The translations under genes were made by a program, and so were the position numbers. This document shows positions 16,868 through 26,081 of a DNA stretch of 64,000 nucleotides, piece after piece. The notes beneath the pieces were generated by a model, which did no database searches, was not told the origin of the DNA, and saw only the letters and a program-made list of their open reading frames with translations. This DNA is from Rhodothermales bacterium (lineage in GTDB: Bacteria > Bacteroidota > Rhodothermia > Rhodothermales > VXPQ01): positions 1,188,759-1,252,758 of the forward strand of contig OX638295.1 of NCBI GenBank assembly GCA_951812345.1, given 5' to 3'. The first letter of the stretch is position 1. The number at the start of each line of letters is the position of its first letter.

Positions 16868-19762
16868 ATGGAAGCCCTGACAGAATCCTGGGTCGTTCAA
16901 TTCCTGGGGCGGCTGCATCCGCTGGTGGTGCATTTTCCCATCGGCCTGCTCGTCGCTGCATTTTTCATGGAATGGATGACGCTCGGCGGCAAGCGGTCCG
17001 GCTTGCGCGAGGGGATTCGGTGGATGATCGGGATTGGCGCAGGAACCGCCGTATTGGCAAGTCTCCTGGGATGGTTTCTCCTGAGCACCGGCGCCTACGG
17101 CAGCGATACGGCTGTCTGGCACCAATGGTTTGGCGTCGGGACCGCCGTACTGGCGCTGGCGGTTGCCTGGTTGCTGCGCCGGGCGCACCGGGCGGAGCAC
17201 GTCCATAGCCCCGGACAGCCCTTCCGACTTGCCGTTTGGACGCATTACCGCATTGCTCTTTCGGTATGTCTGATTGGTATAGGCGTTACGGGGCATCTCG
17301 GGGCGCGCTTAACCCACGGTGCAGATTATCTGAGCGGGGCTTTCCCCTGGAACCAGCCGGAAAGCATGGCCGGTGAATTGCTCGCCGAGTTCCGCACTGT
17401 CGATACGGGGGCGTACACCCCGCAACAACTAGACCGCATCAACCTTGAGGTCCGGGCGTTGTTTACGCACCGGTGCTACAAGTGCCATAGCACAGAAAAG
17501 CAGGAGGGAGGGTTGATACTCGATAACGAAGCCGGCGTGCGGACCGGCGGCGAGTCAGGGCCGATCTTTGCAGCGGGGAACGCTTCCGGAAGCGAGATCA
17601 TCCGGCGGCTGTTGCTCCCTCGAGACGACGAGGACGCCATGCCTCAAAAAGCCGAGGCATTGAGCCGGGATGAAATTGATCTCATCGGATTATGGATTGA
17701 TCTGGGAGCGCCCTGGGCCGAAGGCGACGTGCGCATTTTTCCGGAAGCGGAGTTGGCGCTCGAAAAACCGCCCCTGCCCCCGGGAAACGACCTGGATCAT
17801 TCTATCGACCGGTTCGTGGACGCCTATTTCGAAGAAGAAGGGATCCGCTGGCCCAAGCCTGTGGACGACCGTACGTTTGTCCGGCGGGCGTATCTCGACG
17901 CAATAGGTCTCCTCCCGACCCCCGAACAAGTCGATGCGTTTATCCGCGACAAGGACCGTGACAAGCGCGAAAAACTGGTTCATACCCTGCTTGATCAACG
18001 GCATCCCTATGCCCAACACTGGCTCAGTTTCTGGAACGACCTGTTGCGCAATGATTATTCCGGTACGGGATACATCACGGGCGGGCGTAAGCAAATTACC
18101 GACTGGCTTTACCATGCGCTCCTGGCCAACCAGTCTTATGACGACATAGTACGCGCCTTGCTCAGCCCCACGGAAGCCTCCGAAGGATTCATCCGGGGGA
18201 TACAGTGGAGAGGCGTGGCCAACAACAGCCAGCGTATCGAAATGCAGGCGGCGCAAAACATCTCGCAGTCGCTCCTTGGAGTCAATCTCAAATGCGCCTC
18301 GTGCCATGACAGCTTCGTGAGCAACCTCACACTGGACGAGGCCTATGGCTTCGCCACGGTGTTTGCCGATACGGTACTGGAGGTGTTCCGGTGCGACCAG
18401 CCTACCGGGCGCATGTCGAGCCCGGCGTTTCTCTATTCCGAACTGGGCGTTGTGGAGGCAGAGACAGTCGAGAAACGCCTTGTTCAACTGGCCGATATCG
18501 TGGTGCAACCGGCCAATGGCCGCCTGTACCGAACTATCTCCAATCGGCTTTGGGACCGGCTGCTGGGACGGGGAATCGTCATGCCGGTGGACGAAATGGA
18601 TCGGGCGCCATGGAGTCAGGAACTGCTCGACTGGCTTGCCGCCGATCTGATCGACCACGGAACGGATCTGCAATATCTCATTGCGGAGATCATGACTTCC
18701 CGGACGTACCAGTTGCCATCCATCCCGTCCGCTGAAGCGCAGGACCTCGTGGCGCATGCCTACCGTTTCCGCGGGCCGGTGCGGCGGCGACTCTCCGCCG
18801 AGCAACTGACCGATGCGCTCAGCCAGACGCTCGGACCGTTCTATAGAGCGGTAGCCTACGATCCGCTGGGCGAGGATATCGAGGCGCAGTGGATATGGCA
18901 TCATGAACAGGAGGTGGATCGGGATGTATTGCCGAAGCCCGGCAAACGGTATTTTCGCTATGCGTTCGATCTGGAGCAGGGCCGTCGCAACGTGCTGGAT
19001 GCCCAGGCGCTTGTCTCTGTAGATGAAGCATTTTCGTTGTATCTGAATGGAGAACGCGTAGCAGAGGGGAGGGACTGGCGCACCGTGCATCGGATCGATC
19101 TCGCCGGGGTCTTGCGGGACGGAACCAATCTACTCGCTGTGGAGGGAGAGAATGGAGGCAGTCTGCCCAACCCGGCAGGCGTACTGTTCGATCTTCGCCT
19201 GGCCTTTGCCGATAGCGCCCGGCAGGCGATTTTCTCGAATACCGAATGGAAAACCACCGATGAATTATCCGGAGACGCTTGGACGAATGTAAACTATGAC
19301 GACAGCGCCTGGCAGCCTGCCCGCGCATACGGTCGGTTTGACCGGAGTTACTGGGGCCGGCTGGTGGATTTTCGGCACAATCCGGATCGGGAGCACCTGC
19401 CCTTTGCCCGCGCCTCGCTGGTAACGCTCGATCCCTTTCTTAAAGTGCTGGGGCGGCCTACCCGTGAAAACGTTGTCACCCGCCGTGACGATCAGGCGAC
19501 ATTGTTGCAGGCGCTCGAACTTACCAACGGCGCTTTTTTCAACGAGGCTATCTCTGCCGGGGCAGCAAGGTGGCTGGGCGATTACGGGGATGATCCGCGG
19601 ATGCTTGTGGAACGACTGTATCACAGCGCGCTCGGGCGCCCCCCAAGCCGCCGCGAAATGCGCGCGGCTACAGAATTGCTGGGCGAACATCCCACCGAAG
19701 AAGAGGTACAGGATGTATTGTGGGCCGTGTTCATGTTACCGGATTTCCAGTTGATTTACTGA
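16868..19762 (+). CDS. Membrane cytochrome c with DUF1549 and DUF1553 domains
   Basis: A 964-residue protein of the type common in Planctomycetes. Residues 1-150 are a membrane part starting HPLVVHFPIGLL (DUF2231-like) with about four membrane segments. A PSCyt1 domain follows with heme motif CYKCH at residues 203-207 and a later AMPQKAEALS. DUF1549 covers about 315-520 with a second heme-type motif CASCH near residue 477. DUF1553 occupies the C-terminal part, interrupted by a jelly-roll-like stretch near 690-810. The family is exported and is thought to act in polymer or sulfated-compound degradation, but its reaction is not established. The DUF1501 partner gene starts 6 bp downstream. Confidence 0.85.
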   Translation: MEALTESWVVQFLGRLHPLVVHFPIGLLVAAFFMEWMTLGGKRSGLREGIRWMIGIGAGTAVLASLLGWFLLSTGAYGSDTAVWHQWFGVGTAVLALAVAWLLRRAHRAEHVHSPGQPFRLAVWTHYRIALSVCLIGIGVTGHLGARLTHGADYLSGAFPWNQPESMAGELLAEFRTVDTGAYTPQQLDRINLEVRALFTHRCYKCHSTEKQEGGLILDNEAGVRTGGESGPIFAAGNASGSEIIRRLLLPRDDEDAMPQKAEALSRDEIDLIGLWIDLGAPWAEGDVRIFPEAELALEKPPLPPGNDLDHSIDRFVDAYFEEEGIRWPKPVDDRTFVRRAYLDAIGLLPTPEQVDAFIRDKDRDKREKLVHTLLDQRHPYAQHWLSFWNDLLRNDYSGTGYITGGRKQITDWLYHALLANQSYDDIVRALLSPTEASEGFIRGIQWRGVANNSQRIEMQAAQNISQSLLGVNLKCASCHDSFVSNLTLDEAYGFATVFADTVLEVFRCDQPTGRMSSPAFLYSELGVVEAETVEKRLVQLADIVVQPANGRLYRTISNRLWDRLLGRGIVMPVDEMDRAPWSQELLDWLAADLIDHGTDLQYLIAEIMTSRTYQLPSIPSAEAQDLVAHAYRFRGPVRRRLSAEQLTDALSQTLGPFYRAVAYDPLGEDIEAQWIWHHEQEVDRDVLPKPGKRYFRYAFDLEQGRRNVLDAQALVSVDEAFSLYLNGERVAEGRDWRTVHRIDLAGVLRDGTNLLAVEGENGGSLPNPAGVLFDLRLAFADSARQAIFSNTEWKTTDELSGDAWTNVNYDDSAWQPARAYGRFDRSYWGRLVDFRHNPDREHLPFARASLVTLDPFLKVLGRPTRENVVTRRDDQATLLQALELTNGAFFNEAISAGAARWLGDYGDDPRMLVERLYHSALGRPPSRREMRAATELLGEHPTEEEVQDVLWAVFMLPDFQLIY

Positions 19763-19768
19763 TTTTCG

Positions 19769-21199
19769 ATGACTACGCGCAGGGATTTTATCAAACAGAT
19801 GCAGGCCGCGAGTCTTGCGGCCATGGCCGCTTCCGTGCCGACGGCCTCGTTTCTGAGCGGGTGTCGTTTCGAGCAAGGGACCGGACCACGAAATACGGCG
19901 ACTGCCGATAGCGTCATCCTGCTCTGGATGGCCGGGGGCATGGCCCATACCGAAACGTTCGATCCGAAGCGTTTCGAGTCGTTCGAGCCGGGCATGGAGA
20001 GCAAGCGTATCCTGAGTACCTTCCCGTCCCTGCCGACAGCCCTCGACGGAGTTTCTTTTTCCGAGGGATTACAGGCTATCGGCGAGGTAATGGATCGCGG
20101 AACCCTTTTGCGTTCCTACCGGGCGGCGGATCTGGGTTTTATTCTGCATTCCCGACACCAGTATCACTGGCATACCTGCTACGAGCCCCCGCAGTCCGTG
20201 CAGCTTCCCCATATCGGGGCATGGATCGCCAAAGAACTGGGACCGATAAATCCGGCCATCCCGCCGTTTATCGACATCGGACAGCGATTCACCGTGGGGG
20301 AGGCCGAAGAACTGAAGGCTTTCCACACGGCAGGATTTCTCGGCAGCGAGTACGGTCCCTTTCTGATTCCCGACCCCTCCAGTGGGTTGGAGAGCGTTCG
20401 TCCTCCCGCTGGCATGACCGCCGGACGGTTCGAGCGGCGCCATGCCCTGTACCGCGATCTCATTGCAGCAAGCCCGCTGGGCGAGCACGGCAGCGACTAC
20501 CAGAAAGAATCCCTGTTGCGCTCGATGGAACAGGCATACCGCCTCCTGCGCTCGCCGGAAGCGCAGGCATTTAATCTCCGCGAAGAGCCCGGGGAACGTT
20601 ATGCGGCCTATGACGCCGGACGGTTCGGACTCGGCTGTTTACTGGCGAAGCGGCTGGTGCAACAGGGCGCGCGATTTGTCAGCGTAACGACCGAATACGA
20701 ACCGTTTCTGGGTTGGGATACGCACGAAAACGGCCATACCCGGCTGGTCAACATGAAACGGATGATCGATCGGCCCGTGGCGCAGCTCGTCCGGGACCTG
20801 GACGAAAGCGGTCATCTCGACCGGACGCTCATCGTGCTGGCCAGCGAATTCAGCCGGGACATGATGCAGGAAGGGCGCCCGGAAGTCAAGGTGAAAGATC
20901 AGGTGGACGTGCCCAACACGGTGGAAGAGATGAAGCACTATGGCATGCACCGTCACTTTACCGACGGATGTTCGGTGCTTTTCTTCGGGGGCGGCGTCAA
21001 ACGAGGGTTCGTGTACGGCCAAACCGCCGACGAGCGTCCTTGCGTAACCGTCGGCGATCCGGTCTACATTGACCAGATACACCAGACGATCTACCATGCG
21101 CTGGGCATCCCCCCGGAGACGAACTACGAAGTAGAGGGACGCCCCATCTACACGACACCGGAGGGTCTGGGAGAACCGGTGCCGGAGCTGCTGGCGTAG
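19769..21199 (+). CDS. DUF1501 (sulfatase-like) Tat-exported protein
   Basis: A 476-residue protein of the DUF1501 family, related to alkaline phosphatase/sulfatase folds. The N-terminus MTTRRDFIKQ carries a twin-arginine signal, followed by a hydrophobic stretch and a possible lipobox-like FLSGC at residues 28-32. Family blocks visible are VILLWMAGGMAHTETFDPK, the histidine-rich WHTCYEPP region, EPFLGWDTHENG and VLASEFSRD. It forms a pair with the DUF1549/DUF1553 cytochrome 6 bp upstream, an arrangement seen widely in Planctomycetes and some Bacteroidota. Substrate unknown. Confidence 0.87.
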   Translation: MTTRRDFIKQMQAASLAAMAASVPTASFLSGCRFEQGTGPRNTATADSVILLWMAGGMAHTETFDPKRFESFEPGMESKRILSTFPSLPTALDGVSFSEGLQAIGEVMDRGTLLRSYRAADLGFILHSRHQYHWHTCYEPPQSVQLPHIGAWIAKELGPINPAIPPFIDIGQRFTVGEAEELKAFHTAGFLGSEYGPFLIPDPSSGLESVRPPAGMTAGRFERRHALYRDLIAASPLGEHGSDYQKESLLRSMEQAYRLLRSPEAQAFNLREEPGERYAAYDAGRFGLGCLLAKRLVQQGARFVSVTTEYEPFLGWDTHENGHTRLVNMKRMIDRPVAQLVRDLDESGHLDRTLIVLASEFSRDMMQEGRPEVKVKDQVDVPNTVEEMKHYGMHRHFTDGCSVLFFGGGVKRGFVYGQTADERPCVTVGDPVYIDQIHQTIYHALGIPPETNYEVEGRPIYTTPEGLGEPVPELLA

Positions 21200-21204
21200 G
21201 TGAA

Positions 21205-21240
21205 AGCAACCCGGCTTGATATACCTGCCGGGCTACTTCT
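21205..21240. terminator. Probable bidirectional terminator
   Basis: CCCGGC at 21210-21215 pairs with GCCGGG at 21227-21232, and the stem extends with two mismatches into AAGCA/CTACTT. It is followed by CTTCTTCT on the plus strand. It lies between two convergent genes (DUF1501 and the ammonium transporter). Confidence 0.55.
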
Positions 21241-21252
21241 TCTATCCAACGC

Positions 21253-22644
21253 TCACTCGTCGTCCATATCGGGGATAACGACGAATTCCGGATAGGCCTC
21301 GATGCCCAGTTCCGCCACATCCTGGCCCAGCGCCTCGACGTTCAGGGAGATACGGACCCCGATCGTTTTGTCTATGGCCAACCATGTCAGCCAGGAGGCT
21401 CCGAACGCGAAGACGGCAACGGCCAGAATGCCGACAAGCTGCACTCCCAGGTTGCCGCCAGCTACGATGCAGACTGCAAGCGTTCCCCAGATGCCGGCAA
21501 ACAGGTGGGCAGGCACTGCGCCAACCACATCGTCGATTTTGAGGCGCTCCATGACCTTTAGCCCGATAACGCACAGGCAGCTGCCTACCGCGCCGATGAC
21601 CACGGCCCATTGATGTGCAACGATATCGGGACCGGCCGTGATCGCCACCAGGCCCGCGATGGCTCCGTTCAGGCTGGCCAGCAGGTCGACCCGCCCGAAA
21701 AGGGGGCGCGACAGAAAAATGGCGGCTATGAAGCCCGCGCCCCCTGCAAGGTTGGTGTTCGCAAGGATATTGCTGATCGCTACGGCGTCGACCACGCCGC
21801 TCAGAGCCAGTTGCGAGCCCCCGTTAAAACCGAACCAGCCGAACCACAGGATGAAGACGCCCAGCGTCACGGCGGGCACATTCGATGGCGGAGTGATCTT
21901 GACATCGCCGTTCTTTCGGAACTTACCCCTTCGTGCGCCAACGATGAGCACGCCGGCGAGCGCCGCCCAGCCCCCGGTCGAGTGTACGATCGTCGATCCG
22001 GCGAAATCCTGGAAGCCCATTTCTGCAAGCCATCCGCCGCCCCATGTCCAGGCCCCGATGATCGGGTAGATGACGGTCGTCAGTACGGCGATAAAGATAA
22101 AGAAGGACCACAATTTTACGCGCTCGGCCAGCGCGCCGGATACGATGGAGGCCGTCGTCCCCACAAACACCATCTGAAAGAACCAGTTCGACATCACCGA
22201 ACTGCCGTTCCCGATCACCTCGGAGGCCGCTTCACTTTGTCCGCCCAGAAGGGCGATTTCATGTTCGGACGTACCGTAAAACAACTTTAAGGAACCGAAC
22301 CAGCCCCCCGGTTCAACCCCCACATACATGATATTGTAACCGATCAGATAGAACGTCAGCCCGGCGATTGAATAGAGGCCAATATTCTTCAGGCAAATCA
22401 CCGAGGCGTTTTTGGTTCGTACGGAACCGGCCTCCAGCATGGTGAAACCTGCGCACATCCACATGACCAGCGCGCCCCAGACAAGGAAGGAAAAACTGTT
22501 CAGCACAAACTGGGCTTCCTCGCCGAGGGTACTTTGCGCCTGTGCGGTGTAAACGGCGAAGAAGAAAATGGCTCCGAGACCGCCCAGACCGATGGCAAGT
22601 CGTCGCATCATTTTACGAGAAATACCGAATTTATCGAGTTGCAT
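21253..22644 (-). CDS. amt: Ammonium transporter (Amt family)
   Basis: Inner-membrane ammonium channel, 463 residues from the ATG at 22644. A signal-like hydrophobic N-terminus ends AVYTAQAQ, as in many bacterial Amt proteins. The conserved blocks FTMLEAGSVR, the region FAGSTIVHSTGG with the first pore histidine, FILWFGWFGFNGGS and GAVPAHLFAGIWGT with the second pore histidine region are present. The start is chosen because AGAGGGGG lies 7-14 bases upstream; an ATG at 22695 would add 17 unrelated residues. No PII gene (glnK) is seen next to it. Confidence 0.93.
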   Translation of the reverse strand: MQLDKFGISRKMMRRLAIGLGGLGAIFFFAVYTAQAQSTLGEEAQFVLNSFSFLVWGALVMWMCAGFTMLEAGSVRTKNASVICLKNIGLYSIAGLTFYLIGYNIMYVGVEPGGWFGSLKLFYGTSEHEIALLGGQSEAASEVIGNGSSVMSNWFFQMVFVGTTASIVSGALAERVKLWSFFIFIAVLTTVIYPIIGAWTWGGGWLAEMGFQDFAGSTIVHSTGGWAALAGVLIVGARRGKFRKNGDVKITPPSNVPAVTLGVFILWFGWFGFNGGSQLALSGVVDAVAISNILANTNLAGGAGFIAAIFLSRPLFGRVDLLASLNGAIAGLVAITAGPDIVAHQWAVVIGAVGSCLCVIGLKVMERLKIDDVVGAVPAHLFAGIWGTLAVCIVAGGNLGVQLVGILAVAVFAFGASWLTWLAIDKTIGVRISLNVEALGQDVAELGIEAYPEFVVIPDMDDE

Positions 22645-22712
22645 TTCAGATTCCCCCTCTTTGGATTGAAACTGATTCGGCGCTGCTATAGCCAATCCTC
22701 AAAGATATTTTA

Positions 22713-23380
22713 TGGATACTCTGATTTAATCCCCGGTTTGTATTTTACGGTATATCCCATTACCAATCGAGGAAATCCGATGCTCCGGTTTTCATTCGAG
22801 GACGTAGCCTACCAAAGCCGTACGAAAAAGACGCGTAACCAGCGATTTCTCGAGCAGATGGCCTCGGTGCTTCCATGGGAGGCTTTTCTTTCGGAGTTGG
22901 AGTCTTTCTATCCGAAGGGAGCAAGGGGCCGTCCTCCGGTTGGTTTTGAGACGATGCTTCGTATTTACTTCATGCAGCAGTGGTTCGGTCATTCGGATCC
23001 GGGCGAGGCAGGAAACTGACATGCGCGGACGCTTCGTTCAATCGCAAGAGCAACCGCACTCGTGCGCGCGTGGAGCATCCCTTCGGGGTGGTCAAGCATC
23101 TTTGGGGTTACCGCAAGACGCGCTACCGGGGGTTGCGCAAGAACGCGGCGCAGGTCTATACGCTGTTTGCGCTGGCGAATTTCTACATGGCGCGCAAGAA
23201 ATTGACGGCTGTCGCGGGATAGATATGCCCGGGCGCCCCGTTTGGGGGCGTTCGGGGCGCGAAAACACGACAATATCGACGATTTAACGTTGGATTCGAC
23301 CCAAAATCGATCCCTTTACGCATCGAAATCTTCAACACCTTCAATCTGACCCCCAAACACCGGATTGATCAGAGTATCCT
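22713..23380 (+). mobile_element. Internally deleted IS5-type insertion sequence
   Basis: 668-bp element with ends TGGATACTCTGAT at the left and ATCAGAGTATCCT at the right. Both ends are flanked by TA (22711-22712 and 23381-23382). It contains the two outer parts of an IS5-family transposase, but the central catalytic part is missing; intact members are roughly twice this size. The ends match the MITE-like repeats elsewhere in the window. It sits between the ammonium transporter promoter and a nusA fragment. Confidence 0.85.
22780..23222 (+). pseudogene. IS5-family transposase with its DDE core deleted
   Basis: The first part (ATG at 22780) encodes about 80 residues: the N-terminal IS5 domain ending in GFETMLRIYFMQQWFGHSDP, after which the frame runs into unrelated residues and stops at 23019. 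The C-terminal part is in another frame (about 23005-23222) and reads RTRARVEHPFGVVKHLWGY, then TRYRGLRKNAAQ and LANFYMARKKL, the usual IS5 transposase ending. The middle, with the DDE catalytic residues, is gone. The junction is near 22998-23015. Not functional. Confidence 0.85.
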
Positions 23381-23382
23381 TA

Positions 23383-23683
23383 ATACGATACTCCAGCGAT
23401 CCTCATCGCTTGCTCGAGCAGGTTTTTTCGCCAGCGAAACCCATTGTCGCAAGAATTCCCGGGGGAGAAGAACCGCCGCGGGTAGAAGTCGTGGCCAAGG
23501 CCGACGAGATTGGTCAGGTGATCGGGCGAAACGGCATCAATATCCGGCTGGCTTCGCGCCTGTCGGGGCGCCAGATTGACGTGCGCGTGTCATGAGATTG
23601 CAGGGAACGAGGACGAAGCGGCCTGCGACGAATTGCTGAGCACTTTTCCTTCCGCATGCCCCCCTAAAGATTGGTTTTGTTAA
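23383..23683 (+). pseudogene. Fragment of nusA (second KH domain and tail)
   Basis: The frame directly after the insertion element reads IRYSSDPHRLLEQVFSPAKP, then EVVAKADEIGQVIGRNGIN and IRLASRLSGRQIDVRV. This matches the second KH domain of transcription factor NusA (the GRNGxNIRLAS motif). A stop at 23593-23595 interrupts it; the neighbouring frame continues HEIAGNEDEAACDELLSTF to a stop at 23681, like the acidic tail of Bacteroidota NusA. So it is a frameshifted 3' fragment cut at its 5' side by the insertion element. The full nusA is presumably elsewhere. Confidence 0.75.
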
Positions 23684-23698
23684 TATGTATGATGTATT
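23682..23698 (+). promoter_or_regulatory. Weak candidate operator upstream of PL17 gene
   Basis: AATATGTATGATGTATT shares the core TGTATGA with the two better palindromes at 38461 and 49082 (10 of 17 positions equal to the first). It lies 59 bp before the ATG of the PL17 gene. It does not keep both half-sites, so it is only a weak candidate. Confidence 0.25.
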
Positions 23699-23756
23699 AT
23701 ATCACTGCCTTTTCCCAATCAGGTTTTTTGCCGAGTAAGACCATTTTTCCCCCACC

Positions 23757-25964
23757 ATGCATCGATTTTTTCTCGTTGGCCTGTCTCTGTTGTTTGTCGT
23801 CGAGCATGGCGCAGCGCAACATGCAGGTATTTTCATTACTCAGGAAGAAGCCGCCGAAATACGGGATGCCCTGGGGAAGTACGAGTTGCTTGACAATGCC
23901 GTCGCCCTGGCCAGGGGGACGCTGGAAGAGGCTTTTTCGCAGCCCATAGAGGCGCCGCTACCGGGCGAAGCGGGTGGCTATGAGCACGAGCGGCACAAGC
24001 AGAACTACCGGGAGATGCGATACGCCGGGCTGCTCTACAGCATTACCGGGGAAGAGAGGTACGCAGCGTTCGTGCGGGATATGCTGGAGGAATACGCCGT
24101 TTTGTACCCCACCCTCGGTCCGCACCCGCTTGCGCGGAATCAAAAACCCGGCAAGATATTTCACCAGACGCTCAATGAAGAGGTCTGGCTGGTCCACACC
24201 AGCATCGCGTACGATTGCATCTACGAATGGCTTTCCGAGGAGGAACGCGCGCGCTTCGAGACGCACATCTTTCGTCCGATGGCGGAATGGTTCTCCGTAC
24301 GCAATAAAGAGGAATTCAACCGGATTCATAACCACGGTACCTGGGCCGTCGCCGCCGTCGGAATGATCGCGTACGTGATGCGCGACCGGACGCTCGTCGA
24401 GAAGGCGTTGCACGGCACGGAACTGGACGGGGAGGGGGGTTTTCTCGCGCAACTCGACCTGCTGTTTTCGCCCGACGGCTATTACATGGAAGGGCCATAC
24501 TATATCCGCTATGCGCTCATGCCCTTCTTTTACTTTGCCGAGGCGGTACACCGCATGCAGCCCGAAGTGGGCATCTACGACTACCGTGACCGGATTCTTC
24601 GTAAAGCCCACTATTCGGCTGTGCAGACCGCTTTTCCCAACGGCATTTTCCCCCCCATAAACGATGCTTCCCGCACGATGGATGTGGCGGCCCCGGAAGT
24701 GATTCTGGCGAATGCATTGACGTACAGCCAGTACGGTGCGGATGAAAGCTTACTCGGCATTGCCCGGATTCAGGATCGGGTGATCCTGAATGGTTCGGGG
24801 CTGGAGGTTGCCCGTGACTACGCCGCACTGGATGCGCCGCCCGATATGAACTGGCCATCGATCGAATTCACGGATGGTCACGACGGCGAGCAGGGGGGAC
24901 TTGGCATCCTGCGTATGGGCGGGGGCCAGGATGAATCCATGTTGCTGATGAAGTATGGCGTACATGGCGGCGGGCACGGTCACTTTGATAAATTGCACTT
25001 CATTTTCTTCGATCAGGGGCGTGAGGTTATAAACGATTATGGCTTTGGCCGATGGATCAATGTCGAGCCCAAATTCGGTGGACGCTACCTGCCGGAGAAC
25101 GACTCCTACGCGATGCAGACGATCGCGCATAACACGGTGGTGGTAGACGGTTTGACGCAGAATCTCGGGGACGGGGATGCTGCCGAGGAGACTTCCGGTC
25201 AGCGCCATTTCTTCGATAGCGAGGGAGCGCAGGTGAAAGTAATGAGCGCGCGCGCCGACACGCATTATGAGGGGGTCGGGATGCAGCGGACGATGCTGCT
25301 GGTCAAGCAGGACAAGCTACCGTACCCGGTCGTCATCGATCTTTTCCGATTGGAAAGTGACGAGATGCACCAGTACGATTATCCGTTTCACTACTCCGGT
25401 CAACCGGTCATGTCCAGCCTCGACTTCCAGACGCACACCGGGGCCCTCCAGCCTCTGGGCGAGGATTCGGGATATCAGCACATTTGGGAGACGGCTCGCG
25501 CCGCAACCGACGAGACCATCCGCTTTACCTGGCTGGACGGTCATCGGTATTACTCCATCATCTCGGCCGGGATGCCTGACACGGAGGTGCTTTCAGGGCG
25601 TACAGGCGCCAACGACCCGAACTTTAATCTGCGGGCCGAACCTGTACTGATCGTGCGGCAGCGTGGCCAGGATCATCTGTTCGCCTCCGTCATCGAGCCG
25701 CACGGATATTTCAATGAGGCTCGGGAACGGTCTGTCCAGGCTCGTTCCCTGATCGAACAAGTGCGCGTGGCGGGACATGACGACAGGGCGAGCGTCATCG
25801 AGATTGAAGGCGCGAATGGTCTTTTCTGGCGCGTGATGGTGAACAATGGACCGCCATCCGAGACCACAGAGCACAATGTTTCTTTCGGCGGGAAGACGTA
25901 CGCGTGGATGGGTAACTTCAAGGTCGAGTTCATCGATGAATCTGCCGAGCCATCGGATGAATAA
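23757..25964 (+). CDS. Oligoalginate lyase, polysaccharide lyase family 17
   Basis: Exo-acting lyase that releases unsaturated monouronate from alginate oligomers. Signal peptide residues 1-20 (ending EHGAAQ). An alpha/alpha-barrel domain follows; N192 and H193 in IHNHGTW and a tyrosine in GPYYIRYAL (Y248/Y249) match the catalytic Asn, His and Tyr of PL17 enzymes. The C-terminal heparinase II/III-like sheet domain has GVHGGGHGHFDKLHF. 735 residues is the usual length. No T9SS sorting domain, so it is likely periplasmic. It heads the plus-strand arm with the reductase, KdgF and TRAP genes. Confidence 0.88.
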   Translation: MHRFFLVGLSLLFVVEHGAAQHAGIFITQEEAAEIRDALGKYELLDNAVALARGTLEEAFSQPIEAPLPGEAGGYEHERHKQNYREMRYAGLLYSITGEERYAAFVRDMLEEYAVLYPTLGPHPLARNQKPGKIFHQTLNEEVWLVHTSIAYDCIYEWLSEEERARFETHIFRPMAEWFSVRNKEEFNRIHNHGTWAVAAVGMIAYVMRDRTLVEKALHGTELDGEGGFLAQLDLLFSPDGYYMEGPYYIRYALMPFFYFAEAVHRMQPEVGIYDYRDRILRKAHYSAVQTAFPNGIFPPINDASRTMDVAAPEVILANALTYSQYGADESLLGIARIQDRVILNGSGLEVARDYAALDAPPDMNWPSIEFTDGHDGEQGGLGILRMGGGQDESMLLMKYGVHGGGHGHFDKLHFIFFDQGREVINDYGFGRWINVEPKFGGRYLPENDSYAMQTIAHNTVVVDGLTQNLGDGDAAEETSGQRHFFDSEGAQVKVMSARADTHYEGVGMQRTMLLVKQDKLPYPVVIDLFRLESDEMHQYDYPFHYSGQPVMSSLDFQTHTGALQPLGEDSGYQHIWETARAATDETIRFTWLDGHRYYSIISAGMPDTEVLSGRTGANDPNFNLRAEPVLIVRQRGQDHLFASVIEPHGYFNEARERSVQARSLIEQVRVAGHDDRASVIEIEGANGLFWRVMVNNGPPSETTEHNVSFGGKTYAWMGNFKVEFIDESAEPSDE

Positions 25965-26081
25965 CGCATTGAAACCCCTCTGCTTCGTCCAGCCGTTTTA
26001 GTTGCAAACCACATCAGGAGGTAAGTATGCCCACAAAGGATAGATGCTATGATATCTCAGGGATAAGGAGGGGGGTGTTTC

